Shown: one piece after another, positions 7,888 to 16,981 of the stretch
Layout of the letters: the number at the start of each line of letters is the position of its first letter
Numbering within the stretch: position 1 is the stretch's first letter
NCBI GenBank assembly: GCA_964410485.1
Contig: CAYPHJ010000011.1
Span: 3,865 to 67,864, forward strand
Length of the DNA stretch: 64,000 nucleotides
Source of the DNA: CAYPHJ01 sp964410485
GTDB taxonomy: Bacteria > Desulfobacterota > Binatia > UBA9968
Direction: 5' to 3'
Made by a program: the position numbers and the translations under genes
The notes under the pieces: model-generated
The model's input: the letters and a program-made list of their open reading frames with translations, nothing else
What the model was told of the DNA's origin: nothing
Database searches by the model: none

Positions 7888-10122
7888 ATGAAGAAGCAGA
7901 AAAGGAAAAACCAGACAATCGATCCGGTGCGCTACGAGATGTTTTTCCATCGCTTGTGGGCGACTGGAGAAGAGGGCCGAATGACGCTGCAGCGCGTCAC
8001 TGCGTCTCCCATCGTGTCACAAGGCGGCGAATGCATGAGCTCCTTCTATGATGAAAGAGGCACTATGGTGCTGGCCTGCTCCGGCCATTTGCGCTTCGCG
8101 GCCGCGACCTCAGACGCCATCAAAAGCCTCATTCATCGGTTCGAAAAATCGCCGGGGTTCCATGACGGCGACCAGTTTTTCTTTAATGATCCTTACGTGG
8201 CCGGCTCGCACACCTACGACATGATGATCATCAAACCCATTTTTCATCGCGGCGAACTGATCGCGTGGACGGCAACCAGCACGCACACTGCGGACACCGG
8301 CGGCGTCCTTCGTGGGGGAGCCTATGAAATTTTCCACGAAGGTATCTGCATTCCTGGACTGAAAATCGTCGAGAAGGGCGAGTTCCGGGAAGATGTCTTT
8401 TCGACACTGACCGGAATGTGCCGCGATCCACAGTACGTTGGCCTCGATTTAAAGGCGATGATTGCCGGCAACAATGTCTGTGCCAGGCGCTATCTCGGCT
8501 TGGTGGAAAAATTTGGTCTCCAGTTTGTACAGCAGGCCGGCAAAAAGATGATCGCGGACTCCGAGGCAAAGGCGCGCGCAAAACTGAGTTTGATGCCCGA
8601 CGGCACCTGGGTCACGCGCCAGTACGTGACTACCTTGGATCGCAAGACTCGCAAATCCGTCGCGCAGCAACTCTTCTGCACCATGACGAAAAGGCGCGAC
8701 GAACTCCGTTTTGACTTCACCGGCACCAGCCCGCAAACCGACACCGATCACAACTCGACTCTTCCCAGCACGGCGGCGCATATCGCTCTGGCGCTAACCA
8801 ACACACTGTTCTGGGACGTGCCCTGGAGCGACGGCAAAATGCGCCCGGTCAAAATCGATGTGCCCGAAGGCACCATCCTCAATTGCAAATACCCGGCCGC
8901 CTGCGGTGCCGCGCCGCGCATCGGCAATGTTTTGGTCTCTACTGTCTGCGAAGGTGTGGCAAAGATGATCTATGCCTCGGGACGCTACGAAGATGTCAAC
9001 GCCTCGACTACCGGCAATTTGGAATTTGTCGGCGGGCCCGGATATTTCTACGGCGGGCGAACACGAGCCGGCATCCCGGTTGCGCAGGGCCTGTACGACA
9101 TTCATGGCGCCGGCATGGGCGCCTCCCCCGGTCGAGACGGCGTCAATACCGGCGGTCACATGAACATTCCGTCAGCCGGGATCAGCGATGTGGAACGAAT
9201 CGAGATGCAATATCCATTCTTGTACTTTGCGCGGTCACACAACCGCGACGGGAGTGGCTTTGGCCAATATCGCGGCGGACTGGGCAGCTACCGTATTTAC
9301 CTCATATACGGCTCGAATGATTGCAGCGTCGATTATAAACCCTATGGAGGGGTGGCGCAGGGCGGTTTTGGTTTAAGCGGCGGCTATCCGACAGGCATCA
9401 GCGCCAATCGGATAATGATCGAGGCCGGACTGGAAATGCTTGAGCGCGTAAGGGAAGGAGAATACCCGACCGGCCAAGCTATGCGAAATGGGGAGTGGGG
9501 AAAGCCCTTTCTTCCCGCCGGCGTGCCTGAAAGAATTCCACTACCCGAAGGAAGCCTGCTGGTCGATTACGTCGCGGGCGGGGGCGGCTTTGGCGATCCC
9601 ATCGATCGCGCGCCGCAAGCTGTGCTGAAAGATTTTGGCCGTGGCTGGGTGAGCCGCGAGGTCGCCGAGCGGGTTTACGGCGTCATTCTAGATCGGAGCG
9701 GCAGCAGCGCCGAGGCCGCAGCGACGGACGAACGACGGCGCGAAATCCGCGAATTGCGCAAGCAAAGCGCCGCGCCGGTTTCGGGCAAAACAAGCAGCAT
9801 CTCCGCGGACGAGTCAAACGGTTGGCGGCAAGTTCTGCGTTTTCACGCGAGCCTGGAAGTGAGCGCGAATGGCAAAGAGCGCGCCATCCGTTGTAGCCGC
9901 TGCGGCCATTTGTTCTGCAAGGCGAGCGAAAACTACAAACTTTACGCGCTCCACCGTTCGCCGCATTTGAAAGAAATTATGCCACCGCTGCCCACGGGTG
10001 AACCTTACATCGGTGAGTACCACGAGTATTTTTGTCCGGGTTGCGCCACTCAACTGCAGGTGGATCTCTTTTGCCCGCCGCTAGGCGGTGACCCAATCTT
10101 GTGGGATACACGAATTGAATAA
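7888..10122 (+). CDS. HyuB-type subunit fused to an acetone-carboxylase-gamma-like zinc domain
   Basis: A 744-residue protein. Residues 1-600 match the hydantoinase B/acetone carboxylase alpha family (FNDPYVAGSHTYDMMI, DFTGTSPQTDTDHNSTLPS, GGAGFGQYRGG-type glycine-rich blocks). After a charged linker the last 95 residues contain CSRCGHLFC and FCPGCATQLQ, a four-cysteine zinc-ribbon pattern followed by DLFCPP. This pattern is characteristic of the separate small gamma subunit of acetone carboxylases. ATG 7888 is chosen because TTGAGGTG precedes it. Together with HyuA it could form an ATP-dependent ketone or lactam-processing enzyme. The fusion makes carboxylation more likely than simple hydrolysis. 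Confidence 0.88.
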   Translation: MKKQKRKNQTIDPVRYEMFFHRLWATGEEGRMTLQRVTASPIVSQGGECMSSFYDERGTMVLACSGHLRFAAATSDAIKSLIHRFEKSPGFHDGDQFFFNDPYVAGSHTYDMMIIKPIFHRGELIAWTATSTHTADTGGVLRGGAYEIFHEGICIPGLKIVEKGEFREDVFSTLTGMCRDPQYVGLDLKAMIAGNNVCARRYLGLVEKFGLQFVQQAGKKMIADSEAKARAKLSLMPDGTWVTRQYVTTLDRKTRKSVAQQLFCTMTKRRDELRFDFTGTSPQTDTDHNSTLPSTAAHIALALTNTLFWDVPWSDGKMRPVKIDVPEGTILNCKYPAACGAAPRIGNVLVSTVCEGVAKMIYASGRYEDVNASTTGNLEFVGGPGYFYGGRTRAGIPVAQGLYDIHGAGMGASPGRDGVNTGGHMNIPSAGISDVERIEMQYPFLYFARSHNRDGSGFGQYRGGLGSYRIYLIYGSNDCSVDYKPYGGVAQGGFGLSGGYPTGISANRIMIEAGLEMLERVREGEYPTGQAMRNGEWGKPFLPAGVPERIPLPEGSLLVDYVAGGGGFGDPIDRAPQAVLKDFGRGWVSREVAERVYGVILDRSGSSAEAAATDERRREIRELRKQSAAPVSGKTSSISADESNGWRQVLRFHASLEVSANGKERAIRCSRCGHLFCKASENYKLYALHRSPHLKEIMPPLPTGEPYIGEYHEYFCPGCATQLQVDLFCPPLGGDPILWDTRIE

Positions 10123-10317
10123 CAGGAGTTCACTGGGTGAATTCGACGGAGAAACCGTCCTTTGAAAAATTACCCTCACCCGCCTTTGAAAGCGTGCGTG
10201 AAATTCCCTCGCCCCGTGGGAAAGGGTGAGGGTTCATTCATTTTCATTCTCTGCGTAAGCTCTGGATCACTTCTTCGAAAGCGGGTTTGGGGTGGCGCGA
10301 TATTATTCTTGTGCCTT

Positions 10318-10450
10318 AGCAAGCTGCTGAAAAAGTTGGATTCATGCTTCGCCAAGCTCAGCACGAACGGAAAATCTGCACGTTTTCAAGCATCCCTTCG
10401 TTCGCCTTGAGACTGTCGAAGGTAGACGAAGGGTTTTTCAGCAGCCTGCT
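10318..10450. repeat. Dispersed inverted-repeat element, family A copy 2
   Basis: A 133-bp element with outer arms AGCAAGCTGCTGAAAAA and TTTTTCAGCAGCCTGCT and an inner CTTCGTTCGCCTTGAG/GTAGACGAAGG palindrome. It is diverged from copies 1846-1980 and 36769-36902 but has the same architecture and length. Confidence 0.8.
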
Positions 10451-10460
10451 GGACACCGGC

Positions 10461-10581
10461 TGTCATTCTGAGGAGCGCCGCGACGAAGAATCTGCTTTTT
10501 TCTTCGAAACGGAACAAGAAACATAAAAGCAGATCCTTCACGGAGTTTATCCTGAGCTTTGTCGGAGGGTTCAGGATGACA
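10461..10581. repeat. Dispersed repeat family B, copy 3
   Basis: Starts TGTCATTCTGAGGAGCG and ends TTCAGGATGACA, with AGAATCTGCTTTT and AAAGCAGATCC inner arms. It is longer than the other copies because of an inserted TTATCCTGAGC segment in the right half. Confidence 0.75.
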
Positions 10582-10797
10582 GTCCTGCGGTGGGACAGAT
10601 GACAATCGTGAGGGTACTTTCATCGTGTGTGGGCGAGCGCGTAAGCTCTGGATCACTTCGGGTGAACTCTCACTTCCGTGCTTCTTTTTGCGGCTTCGCC
10701 GCGCTAGGCGCTTTGCAGTGAGATCCTGTTTTACCGTTTCGCTTGACAGCCGGACAGCGCTGAACTATCTGTCCATGAACGGCAGAAGGATGTTTCG

Positions 10798-11991
10798 ATG
10801 GGCTTAAGAGGAAAGACCGCCATCGTTGGCATCGGCGAGACTCCAGTCGATCGGCTGGGAAGCAAGCCCGGAGAGCCGCGAAAATCCACCGCTGAGTATT
10901 TGGCATGGGCCGCGCGCCTCGCCATGGAAGACGCCGGGCTGAAGAAAAAGGATTTTGACGGGCAAGGGCTGGCCGCCATCTATACGACTAACCACTCCCA
11001 GCCTTTTTGGCCCGAGGAGGTCGCGGCAATTCTGGGAGTTACTCCCGGTGTTTCGCTCGCCGGCGGAAACGGCGGCGCGAGTTCGGTGTCTTTGCTCGGA
11101 CACGCGGCCGCCACAATTGTTGCCGGACTGTGCGATCTCGTTTTGGTCGTTGCTGCCGCTGCGCCGTTCAGCGAACGCGGCGCTCACCGCGGCACCCCTG
11201 CCGATACCCGTGATTACGAAATGCCCTTCGGCGTAATGGGACCGAACTGCAAAATTTCTTTTGTTATGCAGCGGTACATGTACGAATCAGGAATGACCGT
11301 AGAGCATTTCGGTAAGATCGCCGTCACCGGACGATACCATGCTTCGCTAAACCCGAACGCCTATTTGAAAAAGCCCATCACCATTGAAGATTACAAGAGT
11401 TCCCGGCTGATCTCGGACCCCATCCGCCTGTTCGACTGCGTCATGCCAGCCAACGGCGGCAAAGCCTATATTGTGGCGTCGGGGGAACGTGCCGAACACA
11501 TGCGCGCGCGCCCGGCGTATTTGCTCGGTTGGGGAGAGTGCAACAACGCCAGCTACGGACCGCGTTACCGGGCTAACCCGCTCATCACCGGCATTACGGA
11601 AGCGGGCAAACGAGCCTTTACGATGGCGGGAGTAAGCTACAGAGATATCGGTTGCCTCAATCTCTATGACGATTACATTCCCGTGGTCATGATCCAGATA
11701 GAAGATCTCGGTTTCTGCCGCAGAAACGACAAAGACTTTTTTGAGAGAACGGACTTCACGTTCAAAGGCGACCTACCTATTCAGACCAGCGGCGGCATGA
11801 TCAATTGCGGGCAGCCTTCGACTACCGGCGGAATGCTTCACGTCATTGAGACCGTGCGGCAGTTGCGCGGGGAAGGCGGGGAGCGCCAGGTGCCCAATGT
11901 TAGAGCGGGGCTTTGCACCGGCGTCGGGGCCGTCAATTATGGAAAGAATTTCGGCTGCACGGCCGCAGCGATCTTAGGGACAGAGCCGTGA
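10798..11991 (+). CDS. Thiolase-superfamily (SCP-X/Ltp2-like) protein lacking thiolase catalytic residues
   Basis: A 397-residue thiolase-fold protein (KTAIVGIGETPVDRLG start, NLYDDYIPV, GLCTGVGAVNYG end). The position where thiolases carry the nucleophilic Cys reads GGNGGASSVSL, and the GHP block reads NCGQPSTTGG, so both catalytic Cys and His are replaced. This pattern is known for lipid-transfer-type thiolase homologues that act as retro-aldolases or hydrolases with a DUF35 partner. The DUF35 gene is directly downstream (12063), which supports that reading. Start ATG 10798; no strong ribosome site. Confidence 0.85.
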   Translation: MGLRGKTAIVGIGETPVDRLGSKPGEPRKSTAEYLAWAARLAMEDAGLKKKDFDGQGLAAIYTTNHSQPFWPEEVAAILGVTPGVSLAGGNGGASSVSLLGHAAATIVAGLCDLVLVVAAAAPFSERGAHRGTPADTRDYEMPFGVMGPNCKISFVMQRYMYESGMTVEHFGKIAVTGRYHASLNPNAYLKKPITIEDYKSSRLISDPIRLFDCVMPANGGKAYIVASGERAEHMRARPAYLLGWGECNNASYGPRYRANPLITGITEAGKRAFTMAGVSYRDIGCLNLYDDYIPVVMIQIEDLGFCRRNDKDFFERTDFTFKGDLPIQTSGGMINCGQPSTTGGMLHVIETVRQLRGEGGERQVPNVRAGLCTGVGAVNYGKNFGCTAAAILGTEP

Positions 11992-12062
11992 CTCGTGTTC
12001 GTGTTTCGTGCTTCGAATTTTGTGATTCCTTCACTACGAATTCGTTAAAGTAAGAGCGAAAA

Positions 12063-12497
12063 ATGGCTGAAGAGACCACACCCAAAAAACCGCTTCCTGA
12101 GATTACTCCGGTCAACCAACCTTTCTGGGACGGAGCCAAAGCCGGCAAGCTAATGATGCAGCGCTGCAAGCATTGTGAGTCATGGGTCTTTTGCCCCCGC
12201 CCGATTTGTGTCGAATGCAACAGCGACGACCTCGAATGGGTGACGATGAGTGGCAAAGGCACGGTCTTTTCCTTTACTATAATCCGCGAAATAGTCGGAC
12301 ACGCGCTGCGCGGCTTCGCGCCGGACATTCCTTACGTGACCGCCTGGATCGATCTAGATGAGGGACCACGATTCTGCAGCAACGTTACCGGTTGCTCTAT
12401 CGAAAGCGTGTCCATCGGCATGCGTGTAGAGGTGGTTTTCGAGGCTGCCGAAGAGGGTATAGTGCTGCCGAAGTTCAAACCTTCTCAATCAGGCTAG
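12063..12497 (+). CDS. Zn-ribbon/OB-fold DUF35 protein
   Basis: A 144-residue protein. A rubredoxin-like zinc knuckle formed by CKHC and CVEC at residues 37-56 is followed by an OB-fold (GKGTVFSFTII, YVTAWIDLDEGPRFCSNV). DUF35 proteins are partners of thiolase-fold enzymes, where they deliver or channel acyl-CoA (for example ChsH2 with Ltp2). The gene lies 71 bp downstream of the thiolase homologue on the same strand, so a two-subunit acyl-CoA enzyme is inferred. Confidence 0.9.
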   Translation: MAEETTPKKPLPEITPVNQPFWDGAKAGKLMMQRCKHCESWVFCPRPICVECNSDDLEWVTMSGKGTVFSFTIIREIVGHALRGFAPDIPYVTAWIDLDEGPRFCSNVTGCSIESVSIGMRVEVVFEAAEEGIVLPKFKPSQSG

Positions 12498-12606
12498 AGC
12501 ACCGTTCGTGATCCGTCGTTCGTGTCTCGTGTTCGTCACAACGAGCACGAGCGCGATGCTAAACCTTTTGGACCGGCTTGAACAAATCCAGTCGAAAGAA
12601 AGAATC

Positions 12607-13170
12607 ATGAAAAAATTAATAGCCTTGTTTGTCGTGAGCGGCATGGCACTGGGAGCGCTAATTTTCCTTACCCAACCGTCCATAACCGGGGTCAGCCGGG
12701 CTGTTCCTGGTCTGACCCTCACGCCCGGCGACACCATAAAGGACGGCGCGCTTGTCTCCATCGAATATACGCTCCGGGATGAAAAGGGAGAGATCATCGA
12801 ATCGAATGCCGGCCAAACGCCGATGAGCTACATCCACGGCGCTGGACAAATTGTCCCGGGACTGGAACGGGAATTAGCGGGCCTTAAAGTCGGTGCGACA
12901 AAAACCGTGAGCGTGGCGCCCGAGGACGGCTATGGTCCCGTGGACCCGCAGGGGTTTCAAGAGATTCCCCGGGATAGAATTCCGCTGGAAGCTCAAGAAC
13001 CCGGTGCCATGCTCATGACCCAGGGACCGCAAGGACAGCCTATTCCGATACGAATTCACGAGGTGAAGGAAAACACGGTGGTCGTCGACCTCAATCACCC
13101 GCTGGCGGGAAAGACGCTCAACTTCGAGGTGCGGGTAGTCGACATCCAGGCACCTTTAGGACCCAGGTAA
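12607..13170 (+). CDS. Exported FKBP-type peptidyl-prolyl isomerase (SlyD-like), paralogue 1
   Basis: A 187-residue protein. MKKLIALFVVSGMALGALIFL is an N-terminal hydrophobic signal or anchor. The FKBP domain begins near DGALVSIEYTLRDEKGEIIES and contains an insert-in-flap region (PEDGYGPVDP) typical of SlyD-like FKBPs, ending in NHPLAGKTLNFEVRVVDI. It should catalyse proline isomerisation or chaperone folding in the periplasm. ATG 12607 is preferred because it starts the signal sequence. A paralogue of equal length lies at 16147. Confidence 0.9.
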   Translation: MKKLIALFVVSGMALGALIFLTQPSITGVSRAVPGLTLTPGDTIKDGALVSIEYTLRDEKGEIIESNAGQTPMSYIHGAGQIVPGLERELAGLKVGATKTVSVAPEDGYGPVDPQGFQEIPRDRIPLEAQEPGAMLMTQGPQGQPIPIRIHEVKENTVVVDLNHPLAGKTLNFEVRVVDIQAPLGPR

Positions 13171-13248
13171 AATCCTACACTAATGGAGTGATGGTTCTAA
13201 AACCCAATACTCCAGTACTCCCACACTCCAGCACTCACTTTCTTGATC

Positions 13249-14502
13249 ATGCCCCGAAAGTTCTTCTACGGATATGTCATTCTTAGTCTGTGCTTCATCA
13301 ACATGGTCGTCATGCGCGGGGTCAACGGCTCGTTCAGCGTATACTACCTCGCCCTGTTGGAACATTTCTCCTGGTCGCACAGTGACGGCGCGAGCATCGC
13401 GTCGGTGAATTTCGTAGTCTATGCTCTGGCCGCACCGTTCGTTGGCTTCGCTTTCGATCGCTTCGGCCCCCGCATGTTGATGCCCCTGGGCGGTTTCCTC
13501 GTTGGGGCGGGCCTATTACTTTCGAGTTATGGCAATTCGCTCTTGCACCTGTACTTTTCTTACGGCTTGATTACGGCTCTGGGTCAGGGGGCGCTGGGCT
13601 TCGTGGGCCACAACGCGCTCATCTCCTTCTGGTTCGTCCGTCGCCGCGCCACCGCGATCGGGATTGCGAGCATGGGTCAGGGCGTGGGCGCGCTGATCAT
13701 GGTTCCTTTCACGCAGTTCCTTATCAGTCACATCGGCTGGCGTTCGACCTTTACGGTCACGGCTGCTTTAATGCTTCTCGCCGTAGTTCCGGCAAATGCG
13801 TTGCTGCAGCGCCGTGATCCGAGAGAAGTCGGCCAAGTTCCAGACGGTGGAACAGCGCCACTCCCCGATCACCCCGCCCAGCGTGCCGGGAAAAGGGGCG
13901 CGGACCACGACTGGACCCTCGCCGAGGCGGTTCGGTCGTTCCCCTTTTGGTGTATCACCATTGGCCATCTGGTGCTGGGGACAGCGCTGTTTATGATAAA
14001 TACACATATCGTTGCCCATTTGGTTTCACTGCAATTCGATAAGCTGGTAGCGGCCTTCATTGCCGGGCTCATCGGCTTCGTGAGGATCGGCGGTACTGTA
14101 GTGTGGGGATTTGTATCGGACAAGGTCGGACGGAACGGCGCGTATAGCATAGCCACACTGGTGACGCTCGCCGGCCTGAGTTGCCTGATCCTGCTCAGCC
14201 CGACGTCATCGATCGTATTCGTCTACGTTGCGGCAGTCCTTTATTCTATCGGCCACAGTGCGGGCAACCCGACTTACGGCTCAGTCATCGCGGATATTTT
14301 CTCAGGCCGCAAAGTGGGCCTGATCTTCGGATTCTTGGAAATTAGCTTTGGCCTTGGCAGCGCGCTCGGAGCATGGATCGGCGGCTATCTTTTCGATCTG
14401 ACAGGAAGCTACAGATGGCCTTTCTCTCTTTGCTTGTTCTGCTTCGCAATGTCCGGATTAGCCATTCATGCCTGTTTGAGATGGCAGGCGCGCACCACTT
14501 AG
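13249..14502 (+). CDS. MFS transporter
   Basis: A 417-residue protein with about twelve hydrophobic segments. The MFS motif region GFAFDRFGPRMLMPLGG lies after TM2 and a second-half counterpart GFVSDKVGRNGAYSIATL follows TM8. The N-terminal FFYGYVILSLCFINM and the overall layout resemble the oxalate/formate and monocarboxylate branch, so an organic acid substrate is likely but unproven. ATG 13249 chosen; the ribosome site is weak. Confidence 0.88.
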   Translation: MPRKFFYGYVILSLCFINMVVMRGVNGSFSVYYLALLEHFSWSHSDGASIASVNFVVYALAAPFVGFAFDRFGPRMLMPLGGFLVGAGLLLSSYGNSLLHLYFSYGLITALGQGALGFVGHNALISFWFVRRRATAIGIASMGQGVGALIMVPFTQFLISHIGWRSTFTVTAALMLLAVVPANALLQRRDPREVGQVPDGGTAPLPDHPAQRAGKRGADHDWTLAEAVRSFPFWCITIGHLVLGTALFMINTHIVAHLVSLQFDKLVAAFIAGLIGFVRIGGTVVWGFVSDKVGRNGAYSIATLVTLAGLSCLILLSPTSSIVFVYVAAVLYSIGHSAGNPTYGSVIADIFSGRKVGLIFGFLEISFGLGSALGAWIGGYLFDLTGSYRWPFSLCLFCFAMSGLAIHACLRWQARTT

Positions 14503-14969
14503 GGCGCAGCGCGGAGCAAAGCGCAGTTGCTCACTAGCGCTCCTCACGGGAGACCAGGGGGTTGGGGACCGGACAGTTCGTAACTCGTGATCGTGATTCG
14601 TGCTCGTGCCGACCGGGAGCGGGGACCGGACCGGAACTCGCAAAGGACCAAGCATGAAGCGCAGAGCGCAAAACAGTTCGAGGTTCGAAGTTCGACGTTC
14701 GAAGTTAGACGGGAAACGCTAAACTCGACGTGATTCATGACCTTACGCTCGCCTACAGAGGATGAAAATAGGCCCTCAGACATAGAACGGCTGCGACAGG
14801 ATGGAACAAGCGCTCATCAAATCCCCCAATAGCCCCCTTTGCCAAAGGTTGCCAAAGGGGGCGGGCCGCAGGACCGGGGGATTTTCTTTTCAAGCGGGTG
14901 ACTGAGTTTTGCATAAGTTCAATTTTCGAAGAAACACTACGCCGAAAGGCGATTCCAGGGAGGGTTAGG
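14503..14969. other. 467-bp gene-free spacer with cruciform-forming repeat
   Basis: Low-complexity TCGTGATCGTGATTCGTGC-type and GAGGTTCGAAGTTCGACG-type text, followed by a hairpin with 9-bp perfect arms at 14832-14840 and 14854-14862 (GCCCCCTTT / AAAGGGGGC). That hairpin is nested inside a wider ATCCCCC...GGGGGAT pair. AGGGAGGG at 14957-14964 is the ribosome site of the next gene. Confidence 0.6.
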
Positions 14970-15971
14970 ATGAAAATGCAATTCTGTCTTCACGGTTCGG
15001 CACGGACTGTTCATGAGGCGGTGGAGCGTGCCCGGCGGGCTGAGGCCCTTGGCTTCGAAGCACTGTTCTTCGCCGACAGTCACATGAACAATGTCGACCC
15101 CTATCAGGCAATGGCACTGTGTGCCGTGCAGACAAAGACTATCCGTCTGGGTACTGCCGTCACGAACATGGTTTACCGGGACCCCACCATTACAGCCAAT
15201 TCATTCGCCACGCTGAACGAAATCGCGCAAGGACGCGCAATCATCGGCCTCGGTACAGGCGATGGCCCTGTCTACAGCTTGGGCCGAACCGCCACGCGGC
15301 TTTACGACTTCGAACAGGGATTGAAGATCATTCGCGACCTTCTACATGACCGCGGCCTTGTCGTACCTGGAGGGAAAGAACGGGCTTCCGGCTCGGTGTA
15401 TTTGAAAGTCGGTAACCGTCCCGTGCCCCTCTACATCTCAGCCGAGGGCCCGCGCACGTTACGAGTTGCGGGACGCCTCTGTGACGGCATCATTCTCGGC
15501 ACCGGTTTCGACGCCGCCGTGCTCGGATGGGCGCGCGCGCGTGTCGCCGAGAGTGCCCGCGAAGCCGGTCGAAACATTGCAGAGATCGATGTCATGCCGG
15601 CGGGTATGATTTGCGTCGACGATGACGGTGAGCTTGCGCGCAAACGTGTGCGCGCGCGCATGGCGAATCGTGCGCATCATAATTTTCGTTTCACCATGGA
15701 GACGGTCCCGGAAGGCGAGCGTGACGGTGTGAACAGATTTATGGAGGGCTTCGATATTTCCAAGCCCATTGAAGAACGCGTCGATCCCGATCTGGTCACA
15801 GATTATCTGCTTCAGCGCTTCACCATTGCAGGAACACCCGAAGAATGTGCCGCGCGTGTCAAGAAACTCCAACAGGAGGGGATTCAACGCATTCTGCTGA
15901 CGCCACCGAACCCCATCTACGACGAGACCATGGAAAGGTGGGGACGGCGCGTGATTCCGCTCTGCACATAG
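14970..15971 (+). CDS. LLM-class oxidoreductase (methylene-H4MPT reductase-like, F420-type subgroup)
   Basis: A 333-residue luciferase-like protein. VHEAVERARRAEALGFEALFFADSH, RLGTAVTNMVYRDPTITANSFATLNEI and GLGTGDGPVYSLGR are the recognisable family blocks. The short barrel lacking the EHHY block and the DVMPAGMICVDDD region resemble the 5,10-methylene-H4MPT reductase branch, whose members often use F420. Cofactor choice is an inference. The start is ATG 14970, because AGGGAGGG precedes it; an in-frame GTG at 14898 has no such site. Confidence 0.87.
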   Translation: MKMQFCLHGSARTVHEAVERARRAEALGFEALFFADSHMNNVDPYQAMALCAVQTKTIRLGTAVTNMVYRDPTITANSFATLNEIAQGRAIIGLGTGDGPVYSLGRTATRLYDFEQGLKIIRDLLHDRGLVVPGGKERASGSVYLKVGNRPVPLYISAEGPRTLRVAGRLCDGIILGTGFDAAVLGWARARVAESAREAGRNIAEIDVMPAGMICVDDDGELARKRVRARMANRAHHNFRFTMETVPEGERDGVNRFMEGFDISKPIEERVDPDLVTDYLLQRFTIAGTPEECAARVKKLQQEGIQRILLTPPNPIYDETMERWGRRVIPLCT

Positions 15972-16146
15972 ATCAAAGAATCATCTTCGATCTTCAAGTG
16001 AAAAATTTTTGGTAGAATCGGTTATCGCATTGAGCTGGCGCGGCAGAGGCTGTATGTTTGAATGGTGTGCTTTCGAGCTACTGATCCTCTCCGGACCATA
16101 AACCAACAGCGGGCTATAAGGGAAATTATAATTAAAGGAGTTTCTC

Positions 16147-16710
16147 ATGCGAGCAAAGATTGGAGCAATCATTCTGGGCATTGTTTTTCTGAAGGCGCAA
16201 TTCGCCGCGGCAGCCTTTGCCCCTCAATCCCAGAAAGACGCCGAAGTCGTCAAGGCTGGCACGGTGGTGAGCCTGCAATACACGGTCTCCGGCGAAGACG
16301 GGAAGACTATCGAATCGAACAAAGGCAAAGATCCCCTCAAGTACACGCACGGCTCGCAGCAGATCATTCCCGGGCTCGAAAAAGAACTTGCCGGATTAAA
16401 AGTGGGCGCCGAAAAGCGCGTCCGAGTGAAACCCGAAGACGCGTATGGTCCGATTGATCCCGCCGCCATCCAGGAATTCCCCAAAGAAAACATTCCTCCG
16501 AACGGCCTCCAAGTCGGCGCGGTGCTTGTGGCGCGCGGCCCTGACGGCCAGCCATTACCCGTGACGGTCAAGGAGATCAAAGACAAAACCGTGGTGTTGG
16601 ATTTTAATCACCCGCTGGCGGGAAAGACGTTGATTTTTGATATTAAGGTCCTGGATATCGAATCGATGCGAGGCGAGACTTCCACTCAAGGTCAACAAAA
16701 CAAGCCTTAA
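16147..16710 (+). CDS. Exported FKBP-type peptidyl-prolyl isomerase (SlyD-like), paralogue 2
   Basis: A 187-residue protein with signal sequence MRAKIGAIILGIVFL and the same FKBP plus insert-in-flap layout as the 12607 gene. Shared blocks include PGLE-ELAGLKVGA, PED-YGP-DP and NHPLAGKTL-F. AAAGGAG at 16134-16140 marks the start. Equal length and clear similarity point to duplication within this locus. Confidence 0.9.
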   Translation: MRAKIGAIILGIVFLKAQFAAAAFAPQSQKDAEVVKAGTVVSLQYTVSGEDGKTIESNKGKDPLKYTHGSQQIIPGLEKELAGLKVGAEKRVRVKPEDAYGPIDPAAIQEFPKENIPPNGLQVGAVLVARGPDGQPLPVTVKEIKDKTVVLDFNHPLAGKTLIFDIKVLDIESMRGETSTQGQQNKP

Positions 16711-16981
16711 TACACTGCCCCGGCGCAGCAAAGGTAGGCCGGCGACTGGCGTAATCTTTCGGCGCCTTGCCCCGCCAGGACTCTCATCGTTCGCGACGCC
16801 GGCGTCGCTCGTGTGTCACGATCAGCCGTTCTCGGTCCCGCTGAGGCTGACTCCTTGGATCCAGTTTTTTGCTTTCGCCTCGTTCTTTTTTTAAAGATTG
16901 AACAGGCGCAAAGAGATAGTTCGAGCGAACTATCTTTTTCTCGACAAAAGTATGTGATAGCCATTTAGCCATAGGCATTCC

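Larger units (their letters stand above)
10123..10797. other. 675-bp gene-free spacer packed with repeats
   Basis: No credible gene. It holds a CCCTCACC/GGTGAGGG inverted stretch near 10170-10233, a family A element (10318-10450) and a family B element (10461-10581) back to back, then a low-complexity tail before the thiolase gene. Confidence 0.6.

Noticed and set aside
10162..10526. Short open frames in the repeat-filled spacer after HyuB
   Set aside because: They are translations of family A and B repeats, with no ribosome site and no conservation signal.
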